Below are positions 44,742-53,790 of a DNA stretch of 64,000 nucleotides, piece by piece (the first letter of the stretch is position 1; the number at the start of each line of letters is the position of its first letter). The translations under genes and the position numbers were made by a program. The stretch lies in assembly GCF_014201615.1 (NCBI RefSeq), contig NZ_JACHEU010000004.1, positions 186,001 to 250,000 of the forward strand. Reading direction: 5' to 3'. The stretch comes from Aquamicrobium lusatiense. GTDB lineage: Bacteria > Pseudomonadota > Alphaproteobacteria > Rhizobiales > Rhizobiaceae. The notes under the pieces are model-generated. The model ran no database searches, was not told where the DNA came from, and saw only the letters and a program-made list of their open reading frames with translations.

Positions 44742-46211
44742 TCAGCGGCCCGTGTTGATCCAGACGACTTTGGGTTCGGTGAAGTTGTCGATGGCCGCCT
44801 CGCCATGCTCGCGGCCGAAGCCGGAATCACGCGCGCCGCCCCATGGCAGACGAATATCGGTGGGGCCGTAGGTGTTGACCCAGACCGTGCCTGCTTTCAG
44901 GCGGCGGGTGAAACGATGCGCCCGGCCGATATCCCCGGTCCACACACCGGCGGCGAGGCTGTAGACCGTGCCGTTGGCGATGCGCAGCGCATCCTCTTCA
45001 TCCTGGAAGGGAATGACAGCCGCCACGGGACCGAAGATCTCTTCCTGCGAGATGCGCATTTCGTGGCGCACGCCGGCGAAGACCGTCGGCTCCACGAAAT
45101 AACCGGCATTGCCGTGGCGCGAACCGCCGGTGACCAGCGCGGCGCCTTCGTTGCGGCCGATCTCGATATAGTCGAGCACGCGCTTCATCTGCACTTCAGA
45201 CACCAGCGGGCCCATGCCCGTCGACGTGTCCTGCGGATTGCCGATACGGGTGGTCTGCGCCCGCGCGGCCAGTCGTTCCACGACCTCGTCATGTATGCTG
45301 TGATGCACGAGAATGCGCGAGCCGGCCGAGCAGACCTGGCCCGTGTTGAAGAAAATGCCGGCGCTGGCGGCCTTCACCGCTGCGTCGATATCGGCATCCG
45401 GGAAGATGATGTTGGCCGACTTGCCGCCAAGCTCCAGCGTCACGCGCTTGAGGTTGCCGGCCGAGCTTTGCAGAATCTGGCGTCCGACCACCGGCGAGCC
45501 TGTGAAGGTCACCTTGTCCACATCCGGGTGATCGACAAGCGCCTGCCCGGCCACTTTGCCGAAGCCCGGAACGACGTTGAGCACACCGGCCGGGAAGCCG
45601 GCCTCGAAAGCCAGTTCGCCGATGCGCAGGGCGGTCAGCGGCGTGATTTCCGCCGGCTTCAGCACCACCGTGCAGCCGCAGGCAAGTGCCGGCGCGATCT
45701 TCCACATGCCGATCATCAGCGGGAAGTTCCACGGGATGATGGCACCGACCACGCCCAGCGGTTCGCGCACGGTGTAGGTGAGCGCATCGGGACGGGCGGG
45801 GATGACCTGTCCGTTGATCTTGTCGGCCATGCCGGCATAGTAGGTGAGGGTGTCGATGACCGCCGGCAGATCCTGACGGCGGATGGCCGAAACGGGCTTG
45901 CCCGAATCCAGGCTTTCGAGCTGCACCAGCTCGTCCTCGTTGCGGCGGATCAGGTCCGCCAGCTTCAGCAGCAGGGCGCCGCGCTCGCTGGCCTTCATGT
46001 GGCCCCATGAGCCTTCGAAGGCGGCGCGCGCCGAACGCACGGCGGCGTCGACATCGGCCGCGTCAGCCTCGGCCACCCTGGCCAGAACCTCGCCGGTGGC
46101 GGGGTTCAGCGTCTCGAAGCTGCGTCCGGAAGATGCAGGAACGCGGACCCCGTCTATCAGCAGCTTTTGTACGTCGTCGGAAACTCGGTTCAGCAAGATC
46201 GGACCTCCCAT
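44742..46211 (-). CDS. NAD(P)-dependent aldehyde dehydrogenase
   Basis: A 489-residue ALDH-superfamily enzyme. Asn162 lies in IIPWNFP, the general base Glu260 in LELGGKSAN, and the nucleophile Cys294 in GQVCSAGSR; the C-terminal RLPWGGARDSGFGREHG is intact. Its ALDH1-like sequence matches the type of domain fused to the hydrolase in 10-formyl-THF dehydrogenase. The hydrolase-like gene lies 209 bp downstream on the same strand. It could equally oxidise betaine aldehyde or another aldehyde. The start is uncertain: ATG 46211 lacks a site, whereas TTG 46196 follows GGGAGG by six bases. A divergent ModE/LysR-like regulator shares its promoter region. Confidence 0.88.
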   Translation of the reverse strand: MGGPILLNRVSDDVQKLLIDGVRVPASSGRSFETLNPATGEVLARVAEADAADVDAAVRSARAAFEGSWGHMKASERGALLLKLADLIRRNEDELVQLESLDSGKPVSAIRRQDLPAVIDTLTYYAGMADKINGQVIPARPDALTYTVREPLGVVGAIIPWNFPLMIGMWKIAPALACGCTVVLKPAEITPLTALRIGELAFEAGFPAGVLNVVPGFGKVAGQALVDHPDVDKVTFTGSPVVGRQILQSSAGNLKRVTLELGGKSANIIFPDADIDAAVKAASAGIFFNTGQVCSAGSRILVHHSIHDEVVERLAARAQTTRIGNPQDTSTGMGPLVSEVQMKRVLDYIEIGRNEGAALVTGGSRHGNAGYFVEPTVFAGVRHEMRISQEEIFGPVAAVIPFQDEEDALRIANGTVYSLAAGVWTGDIGRAHRFTRRLKAGTVWVNTYGPTDIRLPWGGARDSGFGREHGEAAIDNFTEPKVVWINTGR

Positions 46212-46249
46212 AATATGTACTTTGATTCATATTTCGAATCTTGTCGTGG

Positions 46250-46313
46250 CCCATGGAGTGCATGGGAATTCAACAGTAACTGCTGCGATAAATTTCGTGA
46301 ATATGAAATTTAT
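46250..46313. promoter_or_regulatory. Divergent promoter region with two perfect inverted repeats
   Basis: ATAAATTTC (46288-46296) and GAAATTTAT (46305-46313) are exact complements with an 8-bp spacer, extended imperfectly by GC on both ends. CCCATG/CATGGG (46250-46266) is a second repeat with a 5-bp spacer. Both lie between the aldehyde dehydrogenase and the regulator gene at 46388, and the AT-rich one is a good operator candidate. Confidence 0.55.
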
Positions 46314-46387
46314 TGCCTAATAGGAAAGATTAAGATATGATTTGAATTGCCAATATGAGTTTCGTCACGGAATGCTTGGGAGGAAGC

Positions 46388-47464
46388 ATGATCGAGATTG
46401 AAATCGAACCTGTCTGGCGATTCCGCCGCCGCAAGGATGCGCAGTCCCTTCAGATCATGCTGGATTTTCTGGCCGAGATCCGTGCGTCGGGAAAGATCGC
46501 CGCCGCTGCCGGCCGGGCCGGCGTTTCCTATCGCCATGCCTGGAACCTGATCGAGAAATGGTCGGAGTTCTTCAACACGCCGCTCGTCGTGCGCCGGCAG
46601 GGCAGCGGCACAAGGCTGACGCCGTTCGGCGAAAAGCTGGTGTGGGCCGGGCAGAGGCTTGAGGCGCGGCTGCGGCCTTTTTTGCAGAACCTGTCGCAGG
46701 AGCTGGAAACAGAGGTCAACCAGATGCTCACGCAGGGACCGCTGGTGCTGCGTGTTCACGCCAGCCACGGCTTTGCCGTGCCGAAGCTGCGGGAACTGCT
46801 GAGCCTCGAAGCCGATATCGATGTCGATTTCCGCTATGTCAGCAACCAGAGTTCCTTGGTCTCTCTGGTGCATGACGGTTGCGATCTGGCCGGCATGCAT
46901 CTGCCGCAGGGCGAGTTGCGAAAGCAGGCGATCGTCGCGGCAAAGGGCTTGCTCGACACCAGGACGCACCGGGTCATATCGTTCGTCACGCGCGAAATGG
47001 GATTGATGGTGCGCCCCGGCAATCCGCTTGGCATCTCGGAGCTGAGGCAGCTCGTTGATCCGCAGATCCGCTTCGTCAACCGCGACCCCGATTCCGGCAC
47101 AAGGCTTCTGTTCGACCAGCTTCTTGCCCGCCACCGCATCGACGGCAGCCGCATCAACGGCTACGAGCACTCCGAGTTCACGCATGCGGCTGTCGCCGCC
47201 TATGTCGCCAGCGGCTACGCGGACGTCGCCTTCGGAGTCGAAGCGGCCGCCCGCCAGTTCGATCTCGATTTCGTGCGCCTGCTCACCGAGGATTATGTGT
47301 TCGTCTGTCACAAACAGATTCTCGATCTGGAGGCCGTCCAGTGTGTGCTTTCGGTCATGCGCGGGCCGGAGTTTCACGCTGCCATCACCACGCTGCCCGG
47401 CTACCGGGTGAAGGAAGCCGGGGAGATCAAGACCATCAGCGAGGTGTTTCGGGAAACGCAGTAG
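46388..47464 (+). CDS. ModE/LysR-type helix-turn-helix regulator with a periplasmic-binding-like effector domain
   Basis: A 358-residue one-component regulator. The N-terminal winged helix (about 15-85) has the ModE-like AAAAGRAGVSYRHAWNLIEKW and RRQGSGTRLTPFGEKL. The C-terminal 220 residues form a PBP-like domain (LVLRVHASHGFAVPKLRELL, DPQIRFVNRDPDSGTRLLFDQLL and AAVAAYVASGYADVAFGVEAAARQFDLDF). Proteins of this build control formate dehydrogenase and molybdenum-related genes in proteobacteria. That is suggestive beside formyl-THF genes but not proof. The ATG at 46388 has GGAGG upstream; an earlier ATG at 46355 is less likely. It probably controls the divergent aldehyde dehydrogenase/hydrolase pair. 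Confidence 0.85.
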   Translation: MIEIEIEPVWRFRRRKDAQSLQIMLDFLAEIRASGKIAAAAGRAGVSYRHAWNLIEKWSEFFNTPLVVRRQGSGTRLTPFGEKLVWAGQRLEARLRPFLQNLSQELETEVNQMLTQGPLVLRVHASHGFAVPKLRELLSLEADIDVDFRYVSNQSSLVSLVHDGCDLAGMHLPQGELRKQAIVAAKGLLDTRTHRVISFVTREMGLMVRPGNPLGISELRQLVDPQIRFVNRDPDSGTRLLFDQLLARHRIDGSRINGYEHSEFTHAAVAAYVASGYADVAFGVEAAARQFDLDFVRLLTEDYVFVCHKQILDLEAVQCVLSVMRGPEFHAAITTLPGYRVKEAGEIKTISEVFRETQ

Positions 47465-47512
47465 CGTTTCGGGGGGCAGCGGCATGGTGCGACGCCCCCC
47501 CCTTGCACGGTA

Positions 47513-48049
47513 TCAGCCGCTCACCCGCAGCCGGTCAGGCCGCGTGGTGGGGCGAGGAATGTCCACCCGTACCGACGCCGAACGGCCTTCGACCACATCC
47601 GCGGCATGACTGTCGGCGGTTTCCTCTTCGATCCGCAATCCGGCACCGGCCGGACAGGCACGCAGATAGTGTCGCGCTTCGGCGCGATCGCCGGCGATGC
47701 CCAGCAGTTCGACGGCGCTGCCGCTGCCGCGCAGCACGCGAAACGTGCCGGCCAACGGCCTTGCCAGAATTTCGAAGCGAAGATTGCTGTCCACCGAAAA
47801 CGTCAGCGAGAGATCGCCGTTGTCAGCCGCGTTGCCGTCCACGGCGGACAGGCGCAGCGTGATCGAGGTCGGTGGCACCCAGCTGCGCAGTTCCGGCGCC
47901 GGATCCTTCATCGCCAGCAACCCGGTGCCGTTGCGCCTTTCCCACGCCTCGACTTCGGCGACCTTCTCATCGGCCGGCCTTGGCGTTCCGTCGCAAAAGC
48001 GGATCAGGCTGCCAAGCGGTGCATTTTCGTAGACATGATATGCGCACAT
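47513..48049 (-). CDS. Hypothetical protein downstream of glyA
   Basis: A 178-residue soluble protein that I do not recognise. It starts MCAYHVYENAPLGSLIRFCDGTPRP and has an acidic helix region (ADEKVAEVEAWERRNG) and a beta-rich C-terminal part ending in repeated Arg-Pro-Thr. No membrane segment or signal peptide is seen. The ribosome-binding site (AAGGAGGT, six bases from the ATG) is the best in this region, so translation is very likely. It lies 49 bp downstream of glyA as the last gene of the ppc-glyA operon, which ties it to one-carbon assimilation. Confidence 0.75.
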   Translation of the reverse strand: MCAYHVYENAPLGSLIRFCDGTPRPADEKVAEVEAWERRNGTGLLAMKDPAPELRSWVPPTSITLRLSAVDGNAADNGDLSLTFSVDSNLRFEILARPLAGTFRVLRGSGSAVELLGIAGDRAEARHYLRACPAGAGLRIEEETADSHAADVVEGRSASVRVDIPRPTTRPDRLRVSG

Positions 48050-48098
48050 ACAGACCTCCTTCATTGAAGAGCCGTTGCCCGGCCAGAACGGTGTTGCC

Positions 48099-49409
48099 TC
48101 ACTCATAGATCGGGAATCTGCGGACCAGCGCCTGCGCCTGCTCACGCACTTCCGCTTCGACTGCCGCATTGCCCTGCTCGCCATTGGCCGCCAGCCCGTC
48201 GATGACGCGCATGGTCATGGCGCCGACCTCGCGGAATTCCGCCACGCCGAAGCCGCGTGTGGTGCAGGCGGGCGTGCCGAGCCGCACGCCGGAAGTGACG
48301 GTCGGGCCCTGCGGATCGAAGGGAATGCCGTTCTTGTTGCAGGTGATGTGGGCGCGTCCAAGTGCAGCCTCCACATCCTTGCCCGTCAGCTTCTTGCGGC
48401 GCAGATCGACCAGCATGAGATGTGTGTCGGTGCCGCCGGACACGATGTCGACGCCGCCATCCGCCAGTGTCTCGGCGAGCGCCTTCGCATTGGCCACCAC
48501 CGTTGCCGCATAACCCTTGAACGCGGGCGTCAGGGCTTCGCCGAAAGCCACGGCCTTGGCGGCGATGACATGCATCAGCGGCCCGCCCTGCAGGCCGGGG
48601 AAGACGGCGGAATCGATCTTGCGGCCGATTTCCTCGTCGTTCGACAGCACCATGCCGCCGCGCGGCCCGCGCAGCGTCTTGTGGGTGGTGGTGGTGACGA
48701 CATGGGCGTGCGCCAGCGGATTGGGATGAACGCCGCCCGCCACCAGTCCCGCGAAATGCGCCATGTCGACGAACAGCTTCGCGCCGATCTCGTCGCTGAT
48801 CTCGCGAAACGCCTTGAAGTCGATGACACGGGGATAGGCTGAACCGCCCGCCAGAATGACCTTGGGCCGATGCTTGAGGGCGAGGTCGCGCACCTCGTCG
48901 AGGTCGATGCGATGATCGTCTTCCCGCACGCTGTAGGAAACCGCGTTGAACCATTTGCCGGACACATTTGCCTTCGCGCCATGTGTAAGATGGCCGCCGG
49001 CGGCAAGGTTGAGGCCGAGGAAGGTGTCGCCCGGACGCATCAGGGCCAGAAACACCGACTGGTTGGCCTGACTGCCGGAGTTGGGCTGCACGTTCACATA
49101 GCTGCAGTCGAACAGGGCGCGGGCGCGCTCACGGGCGAGTTCCTCCACCTCGTCCACATAGGCGCAGCCGCCATAGTAGCGCCGGCCCGGATAGCCTTCG
49201 GCATATTTGTTGGTGAGCACCGAGCCCTGTGCATCCAGCACCGCCTGAGAGACGATGTTCTCGGATGCGATCAGCTCGATCTCGTCGCGCTGCCGGCCAA
49301 GCTCGCGCATGATCGCGCCGTTCACGGCCGGATCGGTATCGACAATGCCGCTGCGGAAGAAGCGGCTGGGGCTGCCGGTGCCCGGCCTGTTGGGAATATT
49401 GACGTCCAT
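48099..49409 (-). CDS. glyA: Serine hydroxymethyltransferase
   Basis: A 436-residue PLP enzyme interconverting glycine plus methylene-THF and serine, the entry reaction of the serine cycle. It has [22 protein letters not shown], the [15 protein letters not shown] substrate loop, [19 protein letters not shown], and the Schiff-base Lys244 in [14 protein letters not shown]. The ATG at 49409 has GGGAGG nine bases upstream. It follows ppc by 40 bp. Location inside the serine-cycle block suggests this is the assimilatory copy rather than the housekeeping one. Confidence 0.96.
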   Translation of the reverse strand: MDVNIPNRPGTGSPSRFFRSGIVDTDPAVNGAIMRELGRQRDEIELIASENIVSQAVLDAQGSVLTNKYAEGYPGRRYYGGCAYVDEVEELARERARALFDCSYVNVQPNSGSQANQSVFLALMRPGDTFLGLNLAAGGHLTHGAKANVSGKWFNAVSYSVREDDHRIDLDEVRDLALKHRPKVILAGGSAYPRVIDFKAFREISDEIGAKLFVDMAHFAGLVAGGVHPNPLAHAHVVTTTTHKTLRGPRGGMVLSNDEEIGRKIDSAVFPGLQGGPLMHVIAAKAVAFGEALTPAFKGYAATVVANAKALAETLADGGVDIVSGGTDTHLMLVDLRRKKLTGKDVEAALGRAHITCNKNGIPFDPQGPTVTSGVRLGTPACTTRGFGVAEFREVGAMTMRVIDGLAANGEQGNAAVEAEVREQAQALVRRFPIYE

Positions 49410-49449
49410 GATAACCCTCCCTTGCATCACCTGACGGTGGGCGAAATCG

Positions 49450-52167
49450 TCAGCCGGTCCATCCCAGACCGGCCGATATGCAGTTGATCGACAAAAGCAG
49501 CGAATTGACCGCCCGTTTCGGCGCATTGCCCGCGCGCACTTCGCGCAGGAGCTGCACCTGAAGCCGGTGAATGCTGTCCATCTGCGGCCGGACGCGGTCG
49601 AAATCCCGCTTGAAGGCGGGGAAGCGCTCCGGCAGCGCCCTGCCGTCATTGACCCGGGCGATCATCTGGCAGGTCAGCGCGAATTCGGCGGCGATCTTGG
49701 CATGAATGCGGTCCGCGACCTCGCGGTCCTGCACCAGCTCGGCATAGAGCCGGGCGATCTCCATGTCGGTCTGGTAGAGCACCTTGTCGACCTCATCGAC
49801 GACCAGCCGGAAGAAGCGGAACCGCTCGAACATGGTTTGCAGAAGTTCCAGCCCGGCATCGCCGCGCACCGATACGAAGGAATTGAGGGCGCTGCCTATT
49901 CCGTACCAGCCGGTGAGCAGATGGCGGTTCTGGCTCCAGGCGAACACCCACGGAATGGCGCGCAGATCGGACAGGCCGCGCGCGCCGAAGCGCCGGGCAG
50001 GCCGCGAGCCGATCTTCAGAAGCGCCAGTTCCTCCACCGGGCTTGCCTGATTGAAGTAGTCGATGAAGCCGGGCTCCCCGACGAGGCCTACATAGGAGGC
50101 CTGCGACATGCCCGTCAGTGCCTCCAGCGCCTCGGTGTATTCGGGTACGGCCTTAAGCTCCTCCTCGTCGCGGGATTTGACGCTGTGAGCGAAGACGCTG
50201 GCGGCGAGGATTTCGAGCTGATAGAGGCCGGTGCCGCGATTGGCGAATTTGGAGGAGACGACCTCTCCCTGTTCGGTGACGCGCATGATGCCGCCCACCG
50301 TGCCGGCTGGCTGCGCGGCGATGGCGCGCCCTGTCGGGGCGCCGCCCCGGCTGACCGATCCACCCCGGCCATGAAAGAAGCCGATCCTGATCTTGCGCTT
50401 CGTGGCGAGGTCCGCGATCTGCCTCTGCGCCTTGCTGAGTTCCCAGTTGGAGGCCAGAAAACCGCCATCCTTGTTGGAATCCGAATAGCCGAGCATCACC
50501 TCCTGGCAATTGCCGTGATCGCGCACCGAACGGCTGACGATCGACACATTCAGGAGCTGGTCGAGAATTTCCGGGGCCGCCCGCAAATCCGCGATGGTCT
50601 CGAACAGCGGCACGACCTTGAGCGCGATGGTGCCGCTGCCGTCCGGTGCGGTCGCCAGCCCGCAATATTGCGCCAGCAGGTAAACGGCCAGCAGGTCGTC
50701 GCGCGATTGCGTCATGCTGAGGATAAAGGCGCCGACCGCACCGTCATTGTAGCCGGCGCGGGCCTCGCGGATGACGGCCAGCAGGTCGAGCATCTCGGTC
50801 GCCTCGGGCGACAGGGCGGCGCGGTCGATTTCGGGACGCTCGCCGCTGTTAAGTGCTGCGCGGATGCGTTCGCTCCACTGCGCGCTGCCGGGTTGCGGCG
50901 CGCAGGCCGGATCGATGAGGCCGAACAGCTCGGCCAGAACCCGGTTGACGACCGTCGAGTTCTGCCGGATGTCGAGCGAAACCGTACGGAAACCGAAGGT
51001 TTCGACCTGCCGTATCAGAGGGCGCACGAAACGGCGCGCCGCCTGTCTGCCTCCCACTTTGGCGAGCGCGCTTTCCAGCACCCGCAGATCGCAGGCGAAG
51101 GCTTCCGCGCGCAGGTAGGGCGTGCCTGCCCGCTCGCCGCGGGTGGCCAGAAGCCGTTCCAGCATGGCTGCGCAGAACTGGCGGAAAGGCTCGTCCGAAT
51201 TTCGCGCCGCGATGGCTGCGGCATCGCCGCTGCGCTCCAGAGCCTCATCGAGGCTGGCGCGAAAATCATCGGGAATGTCCACCACTCTGGCGCTGACGCT
51301 CAGCATCGCCACAAGACGGCCGAGCCGCGAAATGTACCAGTCGAGGGCGGCGCGGCGACATTCGCCAAGTGCATAAGCGGTGACTTCTGCCGTCACATCG
51401 GGATGCCCGTCACGGTCGCCACCGATCCATGATGCATAGCGCATGAAGGACGGTACGGGCAGGGCGTTTCCCGGATAATGGGTCGCCAGCGCTTCCTCAA
51501 CCGTTTCATAAAGTTTGTGCGTGGCCTCGAAGATCACTTCCCGGAAGAAATGCAGTCCCCACGCGATCTCATGCGCCACCGAAGGCCGCTCGAGGCGCAG
51601 CTCGCCCGACATCCACAGAAGTTCGATCTCGCCCCGCAGATCATCGATGTACTGGGCGCGTTCGCGCGGCGCCCATCTCTGCTGTTCCAGTTCGGTGAGT
51701 TTACGATAGATGCGCCGGTGGATTTCCAGAATGGTGACGCGCTTGGCCTCGGTGGGATGGGCGGTCATCGTCGGGCCGACGAGCAGGCCATCGAGTGCTG
51801 CCTGTATCTTCTCCGCAGGGTAGCCGGCAGCGGCGATCTCGCCGATCACGTTGGCGAAGGACCCCACCACTTCATCAGCGCCGCCCTGCTTTTCCGCTTC
51901 CCGGCGGGCGCGCATGGCCAGAAGCTCATTGGCGATTGCGGTGAGCTGGAACCAGATCCCGGTTGCCTGAAGCGCGGGGATGCGTTCATGGGGCTGCAAC
52001 TCGTCGATGGCGGTGCGTCCGATGAGCACCTGAGCCACCGCGGGCTCGCGCTCGCGGACCACCGATACGAGCAGCCTGAACAGCAGGCTCCTGGCATCTT
52101 CAGACTGGCTTAGGCTGTTGATCTGGTCCAAGCGGCACCATTCCTCCCACCGCGGCCTTTGCTTCAT
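49450..52167 (-). CDS. ppc: Phosphoenolpyruvate carboxylase
   Basis: A roughly 905-residue PEP carboxylase forming oxaloacetate from PEP and bicarbonate. The active-site motifs are intact: [13 protein letters not shown] with His137, [33 protein letters not shown], and the mobile loop [12 protein letters not shown]. The C-terminus is short ([15 protein letters not shown] ending) without extra domains. The start is ambiguous between ATG 52167 and GTG 52212. In the serine cycle it fixes CO2 at the PEP step. A strong terminator separates it from the upstream glycerate kinase gene, so it has its own promoter within 52168-52371. Confidence 0.95.
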   Translation of the reverse strand: MKQRPRWEEWCRLDQINSLSQSEDARSLLFRLLVSVVREREPAVAQVLIGRTAIDELQPHERIPALQATGIWFQLTAIANELLAMRARREAEKQGGADEVVGSFANVIGEIAAAGYPAEKIQAALDGLLVGPTMTAHPTEAKRVTILEIHRRIYRKLTELEQQRWAPRERAQYIDDLRGEIELLWMSGELRLERPSVAHEIAWGLHFFREVIFEATHKLYETVEEALATHYPGNALPVPSFMRYASWIGGDRDGHPDVTAEVTAYALGECRRAALDWYISRLGRLVAMLSVSARVVDIPDDFRASLDEALERSGDAAAIAARNSDEPFRQFCAAMLERLLATRGERAGTPYLRAEAFACDLRVLESALAKVGGRQAARRFVRPLIRQVETFGFRTVSLDIRQNSTVVNRVLAELFGLIDPACAPQPGSAQWSERIRAALNSGERPEIDRAALSPEATEMLDLLAVIREARAGYNDGAVGAFILSMTQSRDDLLAVYLLAQYCGLATAPDGSGTIALKVVPLFETIADLRAAPEILDQLLNVSIVSRSVRDHGNCQEVMLGYSDSNKDGGFLASNWELSKAQRQIADLATKRKIRIGFFHGRGGSVSRGGAPTGRAIAAQPAGTVGGIMRVTEQGEVVSSKFANRGTGLYQLEILAASVFAHSVKSRDEEELKAVPEYTEALEALTGMSQASYVGLVGEPGFIDYFNQASPVEELALLKIGSRPARRFGARGLSDLRAIPWVFAWSQNRHLLTGWYGIGSALNSFVSVRGDAGLELLQTMFERFRFFRLVVDEVDKVLYQTDMEIARLYAELVQDREVADRIHAKIAAEFALTCQMIARVNDGRALPERFPAFKRDFDRVRPQMDSIHRLQVQLLREVRAGNAPKRAVNSLLLSINCISAGLGWTG

Positions 52168-52371
52168 TGCCCCGTTTCGGGGTCTGCTGATGAAGCCGGC
52201 CTGATGCGGCACTTTCGTTCCTCAAGCATCGAGGAAAGCGCTTTTTCTCCCGATCCGAAACGCCCGGACGGGTAAAAATCCCGATCCTTCGGGTGGCAAT
52301 CCGGGTAGCCGGCGGGTAGGCGAAAATGCGCGTTCGCGCCTCCATGCGGCTTTGTTTCCTGCGCGAACATG
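52168..52371 (-). promoter_or_regulatory. Upstream region of ppc
   Basis: This stretch lies between the terminator at 52372-52407 and the ppc start. It must contain the ppc-glyA promoter if the terminator is efficient. It is richer in A and T near 52235-52295 (GCTTTTTCTCCC, GGGTAAAAATCCC, the latter a small hairpin). No clear -35/-10 pair was identified. Confidence 0.4.
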
Positions 52372-52407
52372 CGGGAAAAGAAAAAGCCTCCGGCCGGGGC
52401 CGGAGGC
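52372..52407 (-). terminator. Strong rho-independent terminator after the glycerate kinase gene
   Basis: On the minus strand GCCTCCGGCC and GGCCGGAGGC pair perfectly over ten positions and are followed by TTTTTCTTTT. It starts about 80 bp after the kinase stop codon and cleanly splits the serine-cycle genes into two transcription units. Confidence 0.88.
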
Positions 52408-52488
52408 AAGTTTCGGAACCTGCCCGATAAGGGGAGGCAGGTTGCCGAAGCGGGCAGTGAGCGGCCCGAGCTGGTATGCGGCAGGTGT

Positions 52489-53790
52489 CTACCGCATGAG
52501 CAGGATCTGCAGGTCGGCGACATTGGTGCCGGTGCCGCCTGTCAGCAGAAGATCGCCCGACGCTGCGAGCGCCGGGTAGGAATCATTGTTGGCCAGATGC
52601 GCGTCCGGGTCGCAGCCGAACTGCCGCATCCATTCCGTGGATCCGGCATCGACAATGCCACCCGCCGCATCGGTGGGGCCGTCGCGCCCGTCCGTGGCGC
52701 CGGACAGGAACACCCAGGGGCGCCCGATGCGCGCACCTTCCTCCAGCACGGCGAACCGCAGCGCCAGTTCCTGATTGCGGCCGCCCGTGCCATTGCCGTT
52801 CACCCGCACGGTAGGCTCGCCACCGGCAATGATGGCGATGGGACCGTTTTCGCGGGCTGCATAAAGCGCCATCCTGTGCAGCACGGAAGCGGCATCGGCC
52901 ACGTCGCCGCACAGCCAGTCATTGGCCTTGACCACGGCCGGGAAGAGCGAGCCGGCACATTCCATCACCTTCTTCAGGCTGATGCCGTTGCCGCCGATGA
53001 CGACGTTCTCGACATGATTGAAATGCGCTGCTTTTGCTGTCGTCCGGCGGGCCGTGCTCTGAAGATGCTTTCGCATCGTTACCGGCAGCGCGTCGGTCAG
53101 CCCGTGTTTTTCGAGGACTGCGCGGGCGTCCCCGGCACGCGGTCTCGCCGTCGGGCCGCTGGCGATGGTGGAAACGTCGTCGCCCGGCACGTCGGACAGG
53201 ATCAGGGAAAGCACCTTTGCCTGACGCGCCAGTCCGGCGAGGCGCCCGCCCTTGAGGCGGGAAAAGACCTGCCGCACCGTGTTGATCTCGCAGATGCCGG
53301 CGCCGGAGCGGATCAGCGCGTCGCTGAGGGCGATCTTGTCGGCAAGCGCTATTCCCGGCGCTGGTGCGCACACAAGCGCGGAGCCGCCGCCGCTGACGAG
53401 CACCAGAAGCAGGTCGCCCGGGCGCACCGATTCCGCAAGCTGCTCGATCACATGCGCTGCCTGAAGGCTGTTTTCATCCGGCAGCGGGTGGCCGCCGGCC
53501 ATGACCATCACGCGGTCGTCGAGCTGCACCATGTTTTCCGGATTGGTCACGGCGCAGGCTGCATGCAGTTTGCCGGAGAGAAAGGGCAGGGCGCCCTGCA
53601 CCATCGGGCAGGCCGCCTTGCCAAAGGCGATCAGGACGACGCGGCGGGCCGCATCGATCATGTGCCTGCGCTGTTCAAGCGCTTCAGACACGGCCTTTTC
53701 GGGGTCAGAGGCGCTGACGCCACCGCGAAACAGGTCCAGCGCCTGCCGGCGCAGTGCGATCAGGTCGGAGGCGGATGCGGTGGCTTTCAT
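52489..53790 (-). CDS. gckA: Glycerate 2-kinase (MOFRL family)
   Basis: A 433-residue kinase of the TtuD/GckA (MOFRL) type, phosphorylating glycerate to 2-phosphoglycerate. Motifs are VVLIAFGKAACPMVQGA, the loop LVLVSGGGSALVCAP, INTVRQVFSRLKGGRLA, the SDVPGDDVSTIASGPT site and the C-terminal MOFRL core GGRNQELALRFA with SGATDGRDGPTDAAGGIVD. In the serine cycle it follows hydroxypyruvate reduction. Its ATG overlaps the reductase stop by one base. The longer open frame upstream is a shadow of that gene. Confidence 0.93.
   Translation of the reverse strand: MKATASASDLIALRRQALDLFRGGVSASDPEKAVSEALEQRRHMIDAARRVVLIAFGKAACPMVQGALPFLSGKLHAACAVTNPENMVQLDDRVMVMAGGHPLPDENSLQAAHVIEQLAESVRPGDLLLVLVSGGGSALVCAPAPGIALADKIALSDALIRSGAGICEINTVRQVFSRLKGGRLAGLARQAKVLSLILSDVPGDDVSTIASGPTARPRAGDARAVLEKHGLTDALPVTMRKHLQSTARRTTAKAAHFNHVENVVIGGNGISLKKVMECAGSLFPAVVKANDWLCGDVADAASVLHRMALYAARENGPIAIIAGGEPTVRVNGNGTGGRNQELALRFAVLEEGARIGRPWVFLSGATDGRDGPTDAAGGIVDAGSTEWMRQFGCDPDAHLANNDSYPALAASGDLLLTGGTGTNVADLQILLMR

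Noticed and set aside
49567..51432. A 621-aa plus-strand open frame
   Set aside because: It is entirely antisense to ppc, whose active-site motifs are intact. Long antisense frames are common in GC-rich genomes with strong third-position bias.
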